A DNA stretch of 5,775 nucleotides from Candidatus Avipropionibacterium avicola (GCA_018715445.1 DVLP01000425.1:1-5775), one strand, 5' to 3'; shown: positions 1 to 5,775, counted from the stretch's first letter. Made by a program: numbers and translations. Notes: generated by a model from the letters alone, not told the origin.

Positions 1-5
1 ACGAC

Positions 6-25
6 CCCCGAGCCCGTCGAGGGGC
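6..25. repeat. GC-rich 20-base dispersed repeat, copy 1
   Basis: This 20-base element begins CCCCGAGC and ends GTCGAGGGGC. It matches bases 4178-4197 at 19 of 20 positions; the only difference is C at 14 versus T at 4186. From memory, it resembles a short CCCTTCGACAAGCTCAGGG-like element that is scattered through many actinobacterial genomes, here in a more GC-rich form. The outer CCCC and GGGG can pair, so it may form a weak hairpin. Whether it is a dispersed family in this genome cannot be seen from two copies. Confidence 0.5.
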
Positions 26-43
26 AGCCCGGCCCCACCGATC

Positions 44-61
44 CCGCCGATCCACCGGCGG
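44..61 (-). terminator. Possible hairpin terminator of the blaI-M56 operon
   Basis: CCGCCG (44-49) and CGGCGG (56-61) form a perfect 6-bp GC stem around a 6-base loop. The hairpin lies about 120 bases past the minus-strand M56 stop codon. No U-tract follows it on the minus strand, so a classical intrinsic terminator is not supported. It may be a chance hairpin in GC-rich DNA. Confidence 0.2.
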
Positions 62-180
62 TCCGCACACTGCCGGAAAGGACTGCACACGCCCGTGCTG
101 GAACGCACCTCTCCGGGGCCTTGGTGACCCACAACGGCGTATGCGGACCCGGACGGGTGGCGGCACCTGCAGGGCACGGG

Positions 181-1056
181 TCAGCCGAGCAGCAGGTGTC
201 CGGCGACCAGGATGGCGGCGGGCAGGGCGACCAGACCGGCCGCGAGCAGGCAGGTGAGGGTGGCCAGCAGCGGCCGGTGGGCATGGAGCCGGGACAGCCG
301 ACTGACCCGTTCGAGCACCATCGGTCCGGCTCCCAGGGCAGCGGCGGGGGTGCGTGTGCCGGCGAGTTCGGTGAGGGCTCGCGCCAGCGGCAGACGACCC
401 ACCTCGCGGATCGCATGGTCGTCGGCCATCATCTCCACCAGCAGCCGGCTCTCGGTCAGGGGCAACTCGCTGCGGATCAGCACCGGGAAGGCCCGGTGCA
501 GCGCACCGAAGGTGTCGAGCACGATGTCGTGGCGGGCCCGCAGGTGGGCGCGCTCGTGGGCCAGCACTGCGTCGAACTCGTCGGCGGTCAGGGTCTCGAC
601 CGTCCCGCGGCTCACCACGACCCGTGACTTCAGCAGCCCCGGCAGGCAATACGCGACGGGTTCGTCATGGGCGAGCACCCAGTGGGTGTGACCGCGACCG
701 GGATCGGTCTCGGCACTGGCCACCAGGTCGACCAGCTCGCGGTGGGTACGGCGTCGCAGACCGGAGCGGCGCAACTCCTTCAGCCCGAACCAGACCAGCC
801 GGGCCACCACGTGTCCGATGAACAGCAACAGTGCGACGGTGACGATCCACCGTACGGGCTCGGCGACCTCCGGCAGGTTGTGCAGCAGCACCACCCCGGC
901 CCCGATCACGGCGACGAGGGCGGCGACCGCACCGGCCTGCCACAGCACGATGGCGCTGCGCGGCACCTGGTGCAGCCAGTCCCACCGCGCCACCCACAGT
1001 GGACCCGGCCCTGCCAGCACGACGGCCAGCACGACCAGGACCAACGCGGTGGTCAT
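181..1056 (-). CDS. M56-family (BlaR1/MecR1-like) membrane zinc metallopeptidase without a penicillin-sensor domain
   Basis: This 291-residue membrane protein has a gluzincin core. The zinc motif is HERAH (H167, E168, H171), followed by EMMAD, whose E208 is the likely third zinc ligand and D212 a conserved partner. This HExxH plus ExxxD pattern is typical of the M56 (BlaR1/MecR1) and related M48 peptidases. Hydrophobic segments lie at about 1-19, 35-58, 68-90 and 265-289, so the peptidase domain (about 100-260) probably faces the cytoplasm. In BlaR1/MecR1 this domain leads to inactivation of the BlaI/MecI repressor after a signal. True BlaR1 is about 600 residues and ends in an extracellular penicillin-binding domain; here the protein stops just after the last membrane helix, so any signal must be sensed by the membrane part, the short loops or a partner. 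Its ATG overlaps the TGA of the blaI-like gene (ATGA, 1056-1053), and only a weak Shine-Dalgarno is visible, suggesting translational coupling. The substrate is inferred from the neighbour, not shown. Confidence 0.9.
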   Translation of the reverse strand: MTTALVLVVLAVVLAGPGPLWVARWDWLHQVPRSAIVLWQAGAVAALVAVIGAGVVLLHNLPEVAEPVRWIVTVALLLFIGHVVARLVWFGLKELRRSGLRRRTHRELVDLVASAETDPGRGHTHWVLAHDEPVAYCLPGLLKSRVVVSRGTVETLTADEFDAVLAHERAHLRARHDIVLDTFGALHRAFPVLIRSELPLTESRLLVEMMADDHAIREVGRLPLARALTELAGTRTPAAALGAGPMVLERVSRLSRLHAHRPLLATLTCLLAAGLVALPAAILVAGHLLLG

Positions 1057-1454
1057 GAAGCCGCTCGCCGCTTCCGGGGGCGGCCCGGGTCGGGGGTCTG
1101 CTCCAGGTCGGCCAAGGCCTTGCGCAACATCTCGGCCTCGTCGGGACTGACCTTCTCGACGAAGGCGACCAATGCGGCCGAGCGGTCCTCGGGATCGTCG
1201 TTGAGCGCGGAGTGCATGGCTTCGGCGGTGAGTTCCTCGCGCGCCTGCGCAGCGGTGTAGAGCCAGGCACGCCCGTCCAGTTCCCGGGCAGCCAGGCCCT
1301 TGCCGGACAGGCGGACCAGGACGGTCATCACGGTGGTGTAGGCGAGGTCGCGGTCATCGCTCAGCGCGGCATGGACCTGCCGGACCGACAGCGGCTCGCT
1401 GCTGGCCCACAGCACATCCATCACGCTGCGTTCCAGTTCTCCCAGCCCAGCCAT
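1053..1454 (-). CDS. blaI: BlaI/MecI/CopY-family winged-helix repressor
   Basis: This 133-residue cytoplasmic repressor has the usual BlaI/MecI layout. Residues 1-70 form the winged helix: LGELERSVMDVLW is helix 1, LSVRQVHAAL (about 22-31) helix 2, and AYTTVMTVLVRLSGKGL (38-54) the recognition helix typical of the family. A wing follows, ending near WLYTAA. Residues about 72-118 form the helical dimerisation part, and the tail is basic (RPRKRR). The length fits the family (about 120-140). I chose the ATG at 1454 because it starts the domain correctly and has AGGGGG (1466-1461) six bases upstream; the longer open frame reaching 3083 is antisense to cydA. The gene overlaps the M56 peptidase gene, its presumed partner, and diverges from cydA across a GTAC-rich array that is its likely operator. 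Family members act as dimers that repress their own operon and nearby genes. The aligned cleavage region reads AFVEK (97-101), with Ala where staphylococcal BlaI, as I recall it, has Asn. The symbol is a family name only; nothing suggests a beta-lactamase role. Confidence 0.92.
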   Translation of the reverse strand: MAGLGELERSVMDVLWASSEPLSVRQVHAALSDDRDLAYTTVMTVLVRLSGKGLAARELDGRAWLYTAAQAREELTAEAMHSALNDDPEDRSAALVAFVEKVSPDEAEMLRKALADLEQTPDPGRPRKRRAAS

Positions 1455-1460
1455 CCCGAT

Positions 1461-1466
1461 CCCCCT
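1461..1466 (-). promoter_or_regulatory. Ribosome binding site of the blaI-like gene
   Basis: On the minus strand AGGGGG lies six bases before the ATG at 1454. It fixes this start over any further upstream in the same open frame. It contrasts with the divergent cydA, which has no Shine-Dalgarno. Confidence 0.65.
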
Positions 1467-1476
1467 GCCCCTGTGT

Positions 1477-1568
1477 GTACGACATCTCATCGTACTACAC
1501 GCCTCGTACGCCGCCTCGTAGTACGCAGTTCGTAGTACGCACGTGCATAGTACGACACAGAGTAGTAC
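1477..1568. promoter_or_regulatory. Phased operator-like array of seven GTAC half-sites (putative BlaI sites)
   Basis: GTAC cores start at 1477, 1492, 1506, 1521, 1535, 1550 and 1565, with spacings of 15, 14, 15, 14, 15 and 15 bases. Each neighbouring pair forms a dyad with left arm TAC(G/T)(A/C)(C/A) and right arm close to GTAGTA. Examples are TACGAC-N5-ATCGTA (1478-1494), TACTAC-N4-CTCGTA (1493-1508), TACGCC-N5-GTAGTA (1507-1523) and TACGAC-N5-GTAGTA (1551-1567). An 11-base direct repeat CGTAGTACGCA occurs at 1517-1527 and 1531-1541. From memory, TACTAC...GTAGTA resembles the MecI/BlaI operator half-sites of staphylococci. The array fills the gap between a BlaI-type regulator and cydA and covers the likely promoters of both. 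The array is directly visible; binding by the adjacent repressor is inferred. Confidence 0.75.
1489..1494 (-). promoter_or_regulatory. Candidate -10 box for the blaI-M56 operon
   Basis: On the minus strand this reads TACGAT, which fits the actinobacterial TAnnnT pattern. It would give a start near 1482 and a short leader of about 28 bases carrying the AGGGGG ribosome site. No clear -35 is visible. A second TAnnnT match, TACTAT at 1552-1547, is an alternative. Both lie within the GTAC array, so a bound repressor would block either. Confidence 0.35.
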
Positions 1569-1571
1569 TGT
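1566..1571 (+). promoter_or_regulatory. Candidate -10 box for a leaderless cydA transcript
   Basis: TACTGT matches TAnnnT and ends six bases before the A of the cydA ATG at 1578, the spacing expected if transcription starts at that A. No Shine-Dalgarno lies upstream of cydA, which agrees with a leaderless message, common in Actinomycetota. No good -35 hexamer is seen. The box overlaps the last GTAC half-site (1565-1568), so occupancy of the array should directly block this promoter. Confidence 0.5.
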
Positions 1572-1577
1572 GGCGTC

Positions 1578-3056
1578 ATGAGCGTCGAGACCCTCTCCCG
1601 ATGGCAGTTCGGCATCACGACCGTCTATCACTTCTTCTTCGTCCCGATCACCATCGGGATGTCGGTGCTGGTCGCGATCATGCAGACCCTGTGGGTCCGG
1701 ACCAACAACGAGCGTTACCTCAAGCTCACCAAGTTCTACGGCAAGTTGTTCCTGATCAACTTCGCACTCGGTGTGGCGACCGGCATCGTCCAGGAGTTCC
1801 AGTTCGGGATGAACTGGTCGGAGTACTCGCGCTTCGTCGGCGACATCTTCGGCGCCCCGTTGGCCCTGGAGGGCCTGCTCGCCTTCTTCCTCGAGTCGAC
1901 CTTCCTGGGCCTGTGGATCTTCGGTTGGGACCGGATCCCCCGCAAGCTGCACCTGATGGCGATCTGGTTGGCCGCGATCGGGACCTGGCTGAGCGCCATC
2001 TTCATCCTGGCAGCGAACTCGTGGATGCAGAACCCGGTCGGCTTCACCGTCAATGCCGAGCGTGGACGCGCCGAGCTCACCGACTTCGGCGCCGTGCTGA
2101 CCAACCCGGTGCTGCTGGTGACCTTCCCCCACCAGATCATGGCCTGCCTGATGACGGCCGGCGCCCTGGTGGCCGCGATCGCCGGCTGGCACATGTGGCG
2201 GATCGCCCGTGCCGACCGGGACTCCAGCCCTGAGCAGGTCGAGGAGGTCGCCACCCATCGGTGGGCCCTGCGCTTCGGCGCCGTGGTGATGCTGATCGCC
2301 GGTCTCGGCGTGGTCATCTCGGGAGACCTGCAGGGCAAGGTGATGTACGAGGTCCAGCCGATGAAGATGGCTGCCGCCGAGGCCCTGTACGAGAGTGAGT
2401 CGCCGGCAGCGTTCTCGCTGTTCACCATCGGGACCCTGGACGGCAGCGAGGAGATCTTCTCGGTCAAGGCCACCCACATCCTGTCCTTCCTGGCGACCGG
2501 CACCCTCGACGGGGAGGTGGTCGGCATCAACCCGCTGAACGAGGAGTACCGCGAGCTCTACCACGCCCAGCTGGCCGAGATCTACGGCCCCGAGGTGGTG
2601 GACCAGATGCCGGCCTTCAACCCCAACATTGCCGTCACCTACTGGAGCTTCCGGGCGATGATGGGTCTCGGGATCGCCTGCATGCTCATCGGGCTGGCCG
2701 CCCTCTGGTTCACCCGCAAGGGCAAGCTGCCCCCGACCTCGCGGTTGTGGCTGCCGTTGATGGTCGCGTTCCCACTGGCCCCACTGCTGGCGAACTCCTT
2801 CGGCTGGATCTTCACCGAGATGGGACGCCAGCCCTGGCTGGTGTTCGGGCTGATGCCGACCTTCACCGGCGTCTCCCCCGGCACGTCGATGGCCGACATC
2901 ATCATCTCGCTGTCGGTCTTCACCGTGATCTACGGCGTGCTCGGCGTGATCGAGGTCCGCCTGCTGCTGAAGTACATCCGCGCCGGACTGCCGGACGTCT
3001 CCGCCGCCGAGCCCTCCGGGGACTCGGAGGACGAGCCGTTGAGCTTCGCGTACTGA
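1578..3056 (+). CDS. cydA: Cytochrome bd ubiquinol/menaquinol oxidase subunit I
   Basis: This 492-residue membrane protein is the haem-bearing subunit of cytochrome bd oxidase, which oxidises quinol (probably menaquinol in this group) and reduces oxygen to water. The family N-terminus SRWQFGITTVYHF is present. Key residues are in place: H18 (E. coli H19) and E414 (E445) as high-spin haem ligands; H185 (H186) and M361 (M393) as haem b558 ligands, with R359 matching R391; and E98 and E106 (E99 and E107). The quinol-loop motif QPMKMAAAEA contains K263 and E268 (K252 and E257), and GRQPW is at 416-420. About nine membrane segments are visible. The protein is shorter than the 522-residue E. coli form and appears to have the short Q-loop. 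The ATG at 1578 fits the family start exactly and has no Shine-Dalgarno, pointing to leaderless translation. It is first in the cydABD operon and diverges from the BlaI-like gene across the GTAC array, so repression by BlaI is the leading hypothesis. Confidence 0.98.
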   Translation: MSVETLSRWQFGITTVYHFFFVPITIGMSVLVAIMQTLWVRTNNERYLKLTKFYGKLFLINFALGVATGIVQEFQFGMNWSEYSRFVGDIFGAPLALEGLLAFFLESTFLGLWIFGWDRIPRKLHLMAIWLAAIGTWLSAIFILAANSWMQNPVGFTVNAERGRAELTDFGAVLTNPVLLVTFPHQIMACLMTAGALVAAIAGWHMWRIARADRDSSPEQVEEVATHRWALRFGAVVMLIAGLGVVISGDLQGKVMYEVQPMKMAAAEALYESESPAAFSLFTIGTLDGSEEIFSVKATHILSFLATGTLDGEVVGINPLNEEYRELYHAQLAEIYGPEVVDQMPAFNPNIAVTYWSFRAMMGLGIACMLIGLAALWFTRKGKLPPTSRLWLPLMVAFPLAPLLANSFGWIFTEMGRQPWLVFGLMPTFTGVSPGTSMADIIISLSVFTVIYGVLGVIEVRLLLKYIRAGLPDVSAAEPSGDSEDEPLSFAY

Positions 3057-3069
3057 GAGGACGATCCCG

Positions 3070-4200
3070 ATGATGACGCTCATTGCGATGGACGTGACGG
3101 CGGCGCCGTCGACGCTGCAAGTCGTGTGGTTCTGCCTGGTCGCCGTGCTCTTCCTGGGCTACTTCGTCCTGGAGGGCTTCGACTTCGGTGTCGGCATGTT
3201 GTTGCCGGTCCTGGCTCGGGACGAGAAGGAGCGCCGGGTCATGATCAACACGATCGGCCCGGTGTGGGACGGCAACGAGGTCTGGGTGCTGGTCGCCGGC
3301 GGGGCGATGTTCGCCGCCTTCCCGGAGTGGTACGCGACCTTGTTCAGCGGGTTCTACCTGCCCCTGTTGCTGATCCTGGTCGGGCTGATCGTCCGGGCCG
3401 TGGCCTTCGAGTACCGCAGCAAGCGCGACGACCCGCTGTGGCGGCGCCGTTGGGACTGGTGCATCATCGCCGGCTCGGTGCTGCCCGCCCTGTTGTGGGG
3501 CGTCGCCTTCGGCAACATCGTGCGCGGGGTGCCGCTCGACGCCGACCACAACTACACCGGGACGCTGCTCACCCTGCTCAATCCCTTTGCCCTGTTGGCC
3601 GGTCTGGTGACGGTCGGGCTCTTCGTCACTCACGGTGCGGTGTTCATCGCCCTGAAGACCCTGGGCGACATCCGCGGACGAGCACGCAGTCTCGCGGGCC
3701 GGGTCGGGCTGGTGACCCTGGTCCTGCTGGCCGGGCTGGCCGCCTGGCACAACCTGGCCTTCGCCAACACTGCCCTGGTGTGGGCGCCGACCGCGGTCGC
3801 TGCGATCGGTCTGGTCGCTGGTCTGCTGGCGAACCGCGCCGGCCGGGAGGGATGGGCCTTCGTCGGCTCAGCCCTGGCCATCGCCGGTCTGGTGGTCACG
3901 CTCTTCCTCGGCCTGTTCCCCGATGTGATGCCGGCCAGCAACGATCCGGCCCACAGCCTCACCGTCGTCAATGCCTCGTCGACACCGACGACGCTGACGA
4001 TCATGACGTGGGCGGCCGCCATCGCCACCCCGATCGTGCTGGCCTACCAGGGATGGACCTACTGGATCTTCCGCAAGCGGATCGGCGTCCAGCACATGCC
4101 CGATCCGACCCCGGAGTCCGCCGAATCCACCCCCGGCACCGAACACTCCCCGTCGACGGACCACAACGCGGAACGCTCCCCGAGCTCGTCGAGGGGCTGA
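3070..4200 (+). CDS. cydB: Cytochrome bd ubiquinol/menaquinol oxidase subunit II
   Basis: This 376-residue integral membrane protein pairs with CydA in the bd oxidase. Family motifs visible are VLEGFDFGVGMLLP (33-46), GPVWDGNEVWVL (63-74), FPEWYATLFSGFYLPL (84-99) and a final helix ending near WIFRKRI (332-338). About eight membrane segments can be picked out. The start at 3070 is supported by GAGAGGA at 3055-3061, eight bases upstream and overlapping the cydA stop; ATGs at 3073 and 3088 are possible but less well spaced. It lies 13 bases after cydA and 2 before cydD. After the last helix comes a cytoplasmic tail of about 38 residues (339-376) rich in Pro, Ser, Thr and Glu, with a near-duplicated EHSPST / ERSPSS. 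The last seven codons (SPSSSRG) lie almost wholly in a dispersed-repeat copy (4178-4197), so the end of the tail may be a late addition rather than a functional part of the oxidase. Confidence 0.97.
   Translation: MMTLIAMDVTAAPSTLQVVWFCLVAVLFLGYFVLEGFDFGVGMLLPVLARDEKERRVMINTIGPVWDGNEVWVLVAGGAMFAAFPEWYATLFSGFYLPLLLILVGLIVRAVAFEYRSKRDDPLWRRRWDWCIIAGSVLPALLWGVAFGNIVRGVPLDADHNYTGTLLTLLNPFALLAGLVTVGLFVTHGAVFIALKTLGDIRGRARSLAGRVGLVTLVLLAGLAAWHNLAFANTALVWAPTAVAAIGLVAGLLANRAGREGWAFVGSALAIAGLVVTLFLGLFPDVMPASNDPAHSLTVVNASSTPTTLTIMTWAAAIATPIVLAYQGWTYWIFRKRIGVQHMPDPTPESAESTPGTEHSPSTDHNAERSPSSSRG
4178..4197. repeat. GC-rich 20-base dispersed repeat, copy 2, at the cydB-cydD junction
   Basis: This copy (CCCCGAGC... 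to ...GAGGGGC) differs from bases 6-25 at one position. It encodes the last residues of CydB (from within S370 to G376) and ends directly at the TGA. Its GAGGGG at 4191-4196 is also the only purine-rich ribosome-site candidate before cydD. The element thus serves as a coding tail and as translation signal for the next gene. Confidence 0.55.
4191..4196 (+). promoter_or_regulatory. Ribosome binding site of cydD, inside the repeat
   Basis: GAGGGG lies six bases before the cydD ATG at 4203 and within the end of cydB. Because cydB stops only two bases before cydD, re-initiation by the same ribosomes is likely. Confidence 0.5.
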
Positions 4201-4202
4201 CC

Positions 4203-5775
4203 ATGGCCGCCCCGATCGATCCCCGTCTGCTGCGGCGCTCGGCGGCCACCCGCGGCTATCTGATCGCGACGGTGGCCGTCGGACTCGCCCAGACCGCCGC
4301 CCTGGTCGCCCAGGCCTGGCTGGTGGCCACCAGTGTGGTCGGGATCGTCGACGGCGGTGGTTTCTCGTCCGACCTCGCCCGACGCCTCGGCCTGCTGGCC
4401 GGGGTCGTCGCCGTACGGTCCGGCCTGGCGTGGGCCCAGCAGTGGCTGGGCCACCGTGCCTCGGCCGCGGTGAAGTCGCAGTTGCGGACCGAGGTGATGG
4501 CGGCCCGGTTGCGCCGACCCCAGCAGGCCGGTGTCTCGCAAGGGCGGCTGGCCACCCTGGTCGGGCCGGGACTGGACGCCCTGGACGGGTGGTACGCCAA
4601 GTTCCTTCCCCAGTTGGTCCTGGGGGTGCTGGCGCCGGTCGTGGTGATCGTCATGGTCGGTCGGGTCGACCTACTGTCGGCGGTGATCATCGCGGCCACG
4701 CTGCCGTTGATCCCGCTGTTCATGGTGCTGGTCGGACTGGCCACCCAGCACCAGTTGGACCGGCGATGGCGGGCCAATGCCGTCCTGGGCCATCACTTCG
4801 CCGACCTGCTCGCCGGCCTGACCACCTTGCAGTTGTTCGGTCGGGCCCGCAGCCAAGCAGTGGGACTGGAGCGCACCGAGCGTCGCCACCGCAGCGAGAC
4901 CATGCGGACCCTGCGGGTGGCTTTCCTGTCCTCGTTGGTGTTGGAGCTGTTGGCCACCCTGTCCGTCGCCCTGGTCGCCGTCACGGTCGGGCTGCGGGTG
5001 GTCGATGCCCAGTTGGCTTTGCTGCCGGCACTGTTCGTCCTGGTGTTGGCCCCGGAGGCCTTCCTGCCCCTGCGCCAGGTCGGTGCCCACTACCACGATG
5101 CTGCCGACGGCACGGCGGCCGCGAGCGAGGCGCTGGGGCTCATCGAGTCCGCCGACCCCGACCAACCCGACGACGCCCAGATCCCCACCGTGACACGGAT
5201 CCAGATGTCGGGAGTGGGCACCGACCGTACGGCCGAGCTTTCGGCCGAGCTGCGCCGGGGCGAACTGACCGTGGTGACCGGGCCGTCGGGCAGCGGCAAG
5301 ACGACTGCCCTTCACCTGCTGATGGGATGGTTGCAGCCGACCTCGGGTCGGATCACCCTGCACGGCGACGACGACATCGTCCTCGACCCGTCCACCGCGG
5401 CGGCCTGGCGGCGCCAGGTCGCCTGGGTCTCGCAGGACCCGGCCCTGGCCCCCGGCACCGTCGAGGACAACATCCGTTTCGGCACCCTCGCCACCCGGCA
5501 GCAGGCCCGTGAGGCCCTGGACCGCTGTGGCGGCGCCACCATCGACCTGGACCTGCTCGTCGGGGACGACGACCAGGGACTCTCGGTGGGCGAACGACGC
5601 CGCGTCGCCCTGGCCCGAGCCTTGCTCCGGGTGGAGCTGGCGGGTGCCGGATGGCTGCTGCTCGACGAGCCGACGGCTGGTCTGGATGCCGACACCGAGG
5701 CCGAGGTCATCGCCCAGCTGCCCGCTGAGCTCGGCGTCGTCCTGGTCAGTCACCGTCCCGCCGTCATCGCCGCCG
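4203..5775 (+). CDS. cydD: CydD-type ABC half-transporter of the cytochrome bd assembly system (3' end beyond the window)
   Basis: The first 524 codons are open with no stop, so the gene is cut by the window edge. CydDC exports thiols (glutathione/cysteine in E. coli) or otherwise controls periplasmic redox and haem state, and is needed to assemble cytochrome bd. The membrane domain covers about residues 19-290, with helices near 19-41, 61-81, 135-155, 157-180, 240-264 and 272-290. The ATPase domain follows: Walker A GPSGSGKTT (360-368, K366), Q-loop Q411 in VSQDP, signature LSVGERRRVALARAL (460-474), Walker B WLLLDEP (484-490, D488 and E489), D-loop GLD (493-495) and switch H517 in VSHRP. 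The signature has Val where most ABC proteins have Gly (LSGGQ); this looks normal for CydD. The start at 4203 is two bases after the cydB stop. CydC should follow, either as a separate gene or fused to this one as in some actinobacteria; the window cannot tell. The cydAB context separates it from other exporters. Confidence 0.93.
   Translation, partial: MAAPIDPRLLRRSAATRGYLIATVAVGLAQTAALVAQAWLVATSVVGIVDGGGFSSDLARRLGLLAGVVAVRSGLAWAQQWLGHRASAAVKSQLRTEVMAARLRRPQQAGVSQGRLATLVGPGLDALDGWYAKFLPQLVLGVLAPVVVIVMVGRVDLLSAVIIAATLPLIPLFMVLVGLATQHQLDRRWRANAVLGHHFADLLAGLTTLQLFGRARSQAVGLERTERRHRSETMRTLRVAFLSSLVLELLATLSVALVAVTVGLRVVDAQLALLPALFVLVLAPEAFLPLRQVGAHYHDAADGTAAASEALGLIESADPDQPDDAQIPTVTRIQMSGVGTDRTAELSAELRRGELTVVTGPSGSGKTTALHLLMGWLQPTSGRITLHGDDDIVLDPSTAAAWRRQVAWVSQDPALAPGTVEDNIRFGTLATRQQAREALDRCGGATIDLDLLVGDDDQGLSVGERRRVALARALLRVELAGAGWLLLDEPTAGLDADTEAEVIAQLPAELGVVLVSHRPAVIAA

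Larger units (their letters stand above)
1..180. other. Non-coding or unresolved stretch downstream of the M56 peptidase gene
   Basis: I see no convincing gene here. Two plus-strand frames stay open across the stretch and a third closes with TGA at 125-127. None has the third-position GC pattern or a recognisable product, and an open frame is expected by chance at this base composition. On the minus strand this is the region just past the stop of the M56 peptidase gene. It contains a 20-base GC-rich repeat copy (6-25) and a perfect 6-bp hairpin (44-61), both listed separately. The C-terminal tip of a plus-strand gene entering from the left cannot be excluded, because this kind of repeat is also found at a gene end elsewhere in the window. 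Confidence 0.5.

Noticed and set aside
121..627. Plus-strand open frame opposite the M56 peptidase gene
   Set aside because: It starts at a TTG without a ribosome site and lies antisense to a clear metallopeptidase; its composition is Gly/Gln-rich with no domain.
1477..1568. CRISPR-like reading of the regular short repeats
   Set aside because: The units are only 14-15 bases with a short palindromic core and no separate spacers, and they lie in a divergent promoter region. An operator array fits much better.
1455..3083. Very long minus-strand open frame continuing upstream of the BlaI-like gene
   Set aside because: It is antisense to cydA, whose protein is fully conserved. The predicted residues are Gly/Gln/Asp/His/Arg-rich with no domain, as expected from the mirror frame of a high-GC gene. 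Only the part from 1454 down is the real repressor.
2920..3750. Minus-strand open frame opposite the end of cydA and most of cydB
   Set aside because: It is antisense to two conserved genes and has low-complexity composition typical of a codon-bias shadow.
4198..4202. Terminator between cydB and cydD
   Set aside because: Only two bases separate the genes, and the GC-rich repeat before them has no U-tract, so the operon most likely continues.
4430..5512. Plus-strand 360-codon open frame inside cydD
   Set aside because: It is a shifted frame of cydD, rich in Gly, Pro and Arg with no motif, while the cydD frame shows all ABC transporter motifs in order.
4671..5753. Minus-strand 360-codon open frame opposite cydD
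   Set aside because: It is a Gln/Gly/His-rich antisense shadow of cydD without recognisable domains or a ribosome site.

Overview
This window comes from a high-GC Gram-positive genome (Actinomycetota). The evidence is strong G/C bias at third codon positions, a leaderless-type start for cydA, and actinobacterial-style protein sequences. The Propionibacteriaceae or a related family is a guess from overall feel and cannot be proved here.

Layout. Bases 1-180 hold no supportable gene, only a short GC-rich repeat copy and a small hairpin. A minus-strand pair follows: a BlaI/MecI-family repressor (1454-1053) overlapping by ATGA with an M56-family membrane zinc metallopeptidase (1056-181). Divergent from it, on the plus strand, is a cytochrome bd oxidase cluster: cydA (1578-3056), cydB (3070-4200) and the start of cydD (4203 to beyond the window end). 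cydD encodes a half-transporter of the CydDC type, which is needed for bd oxidase assembly. The three cyd genes are separated by 13 and 2 bases and are almost certainly one operon.

The most striking feature is the 123-bp divergent intergenic region (1455-1577). It carries seven GTAC cores spaced 15, 14, 15, 14, 15 and 15 bases apart. These form six overlapping dyads of the type TAC-KAC...GTA-GTA, which look like BlaI/MecI half-sites. The array covers both divergent promoters. Its last half-site overlaps a TACTGT -10 box placed so that transcription would begin at the A of the cydA ATG.

The simplest model is that BlaI represses both its own operon and cydABD by filling the array. The membrane peptidase would relieve repression in response to an envelope or respiratory signal. 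The peptidase lacks the penicillin-binding sensor domain of BlaR1, so the signal is unlikely to be sensed as in beta-lactam resistance. This regulatory link is inferred from position and sequence and has not been shown.
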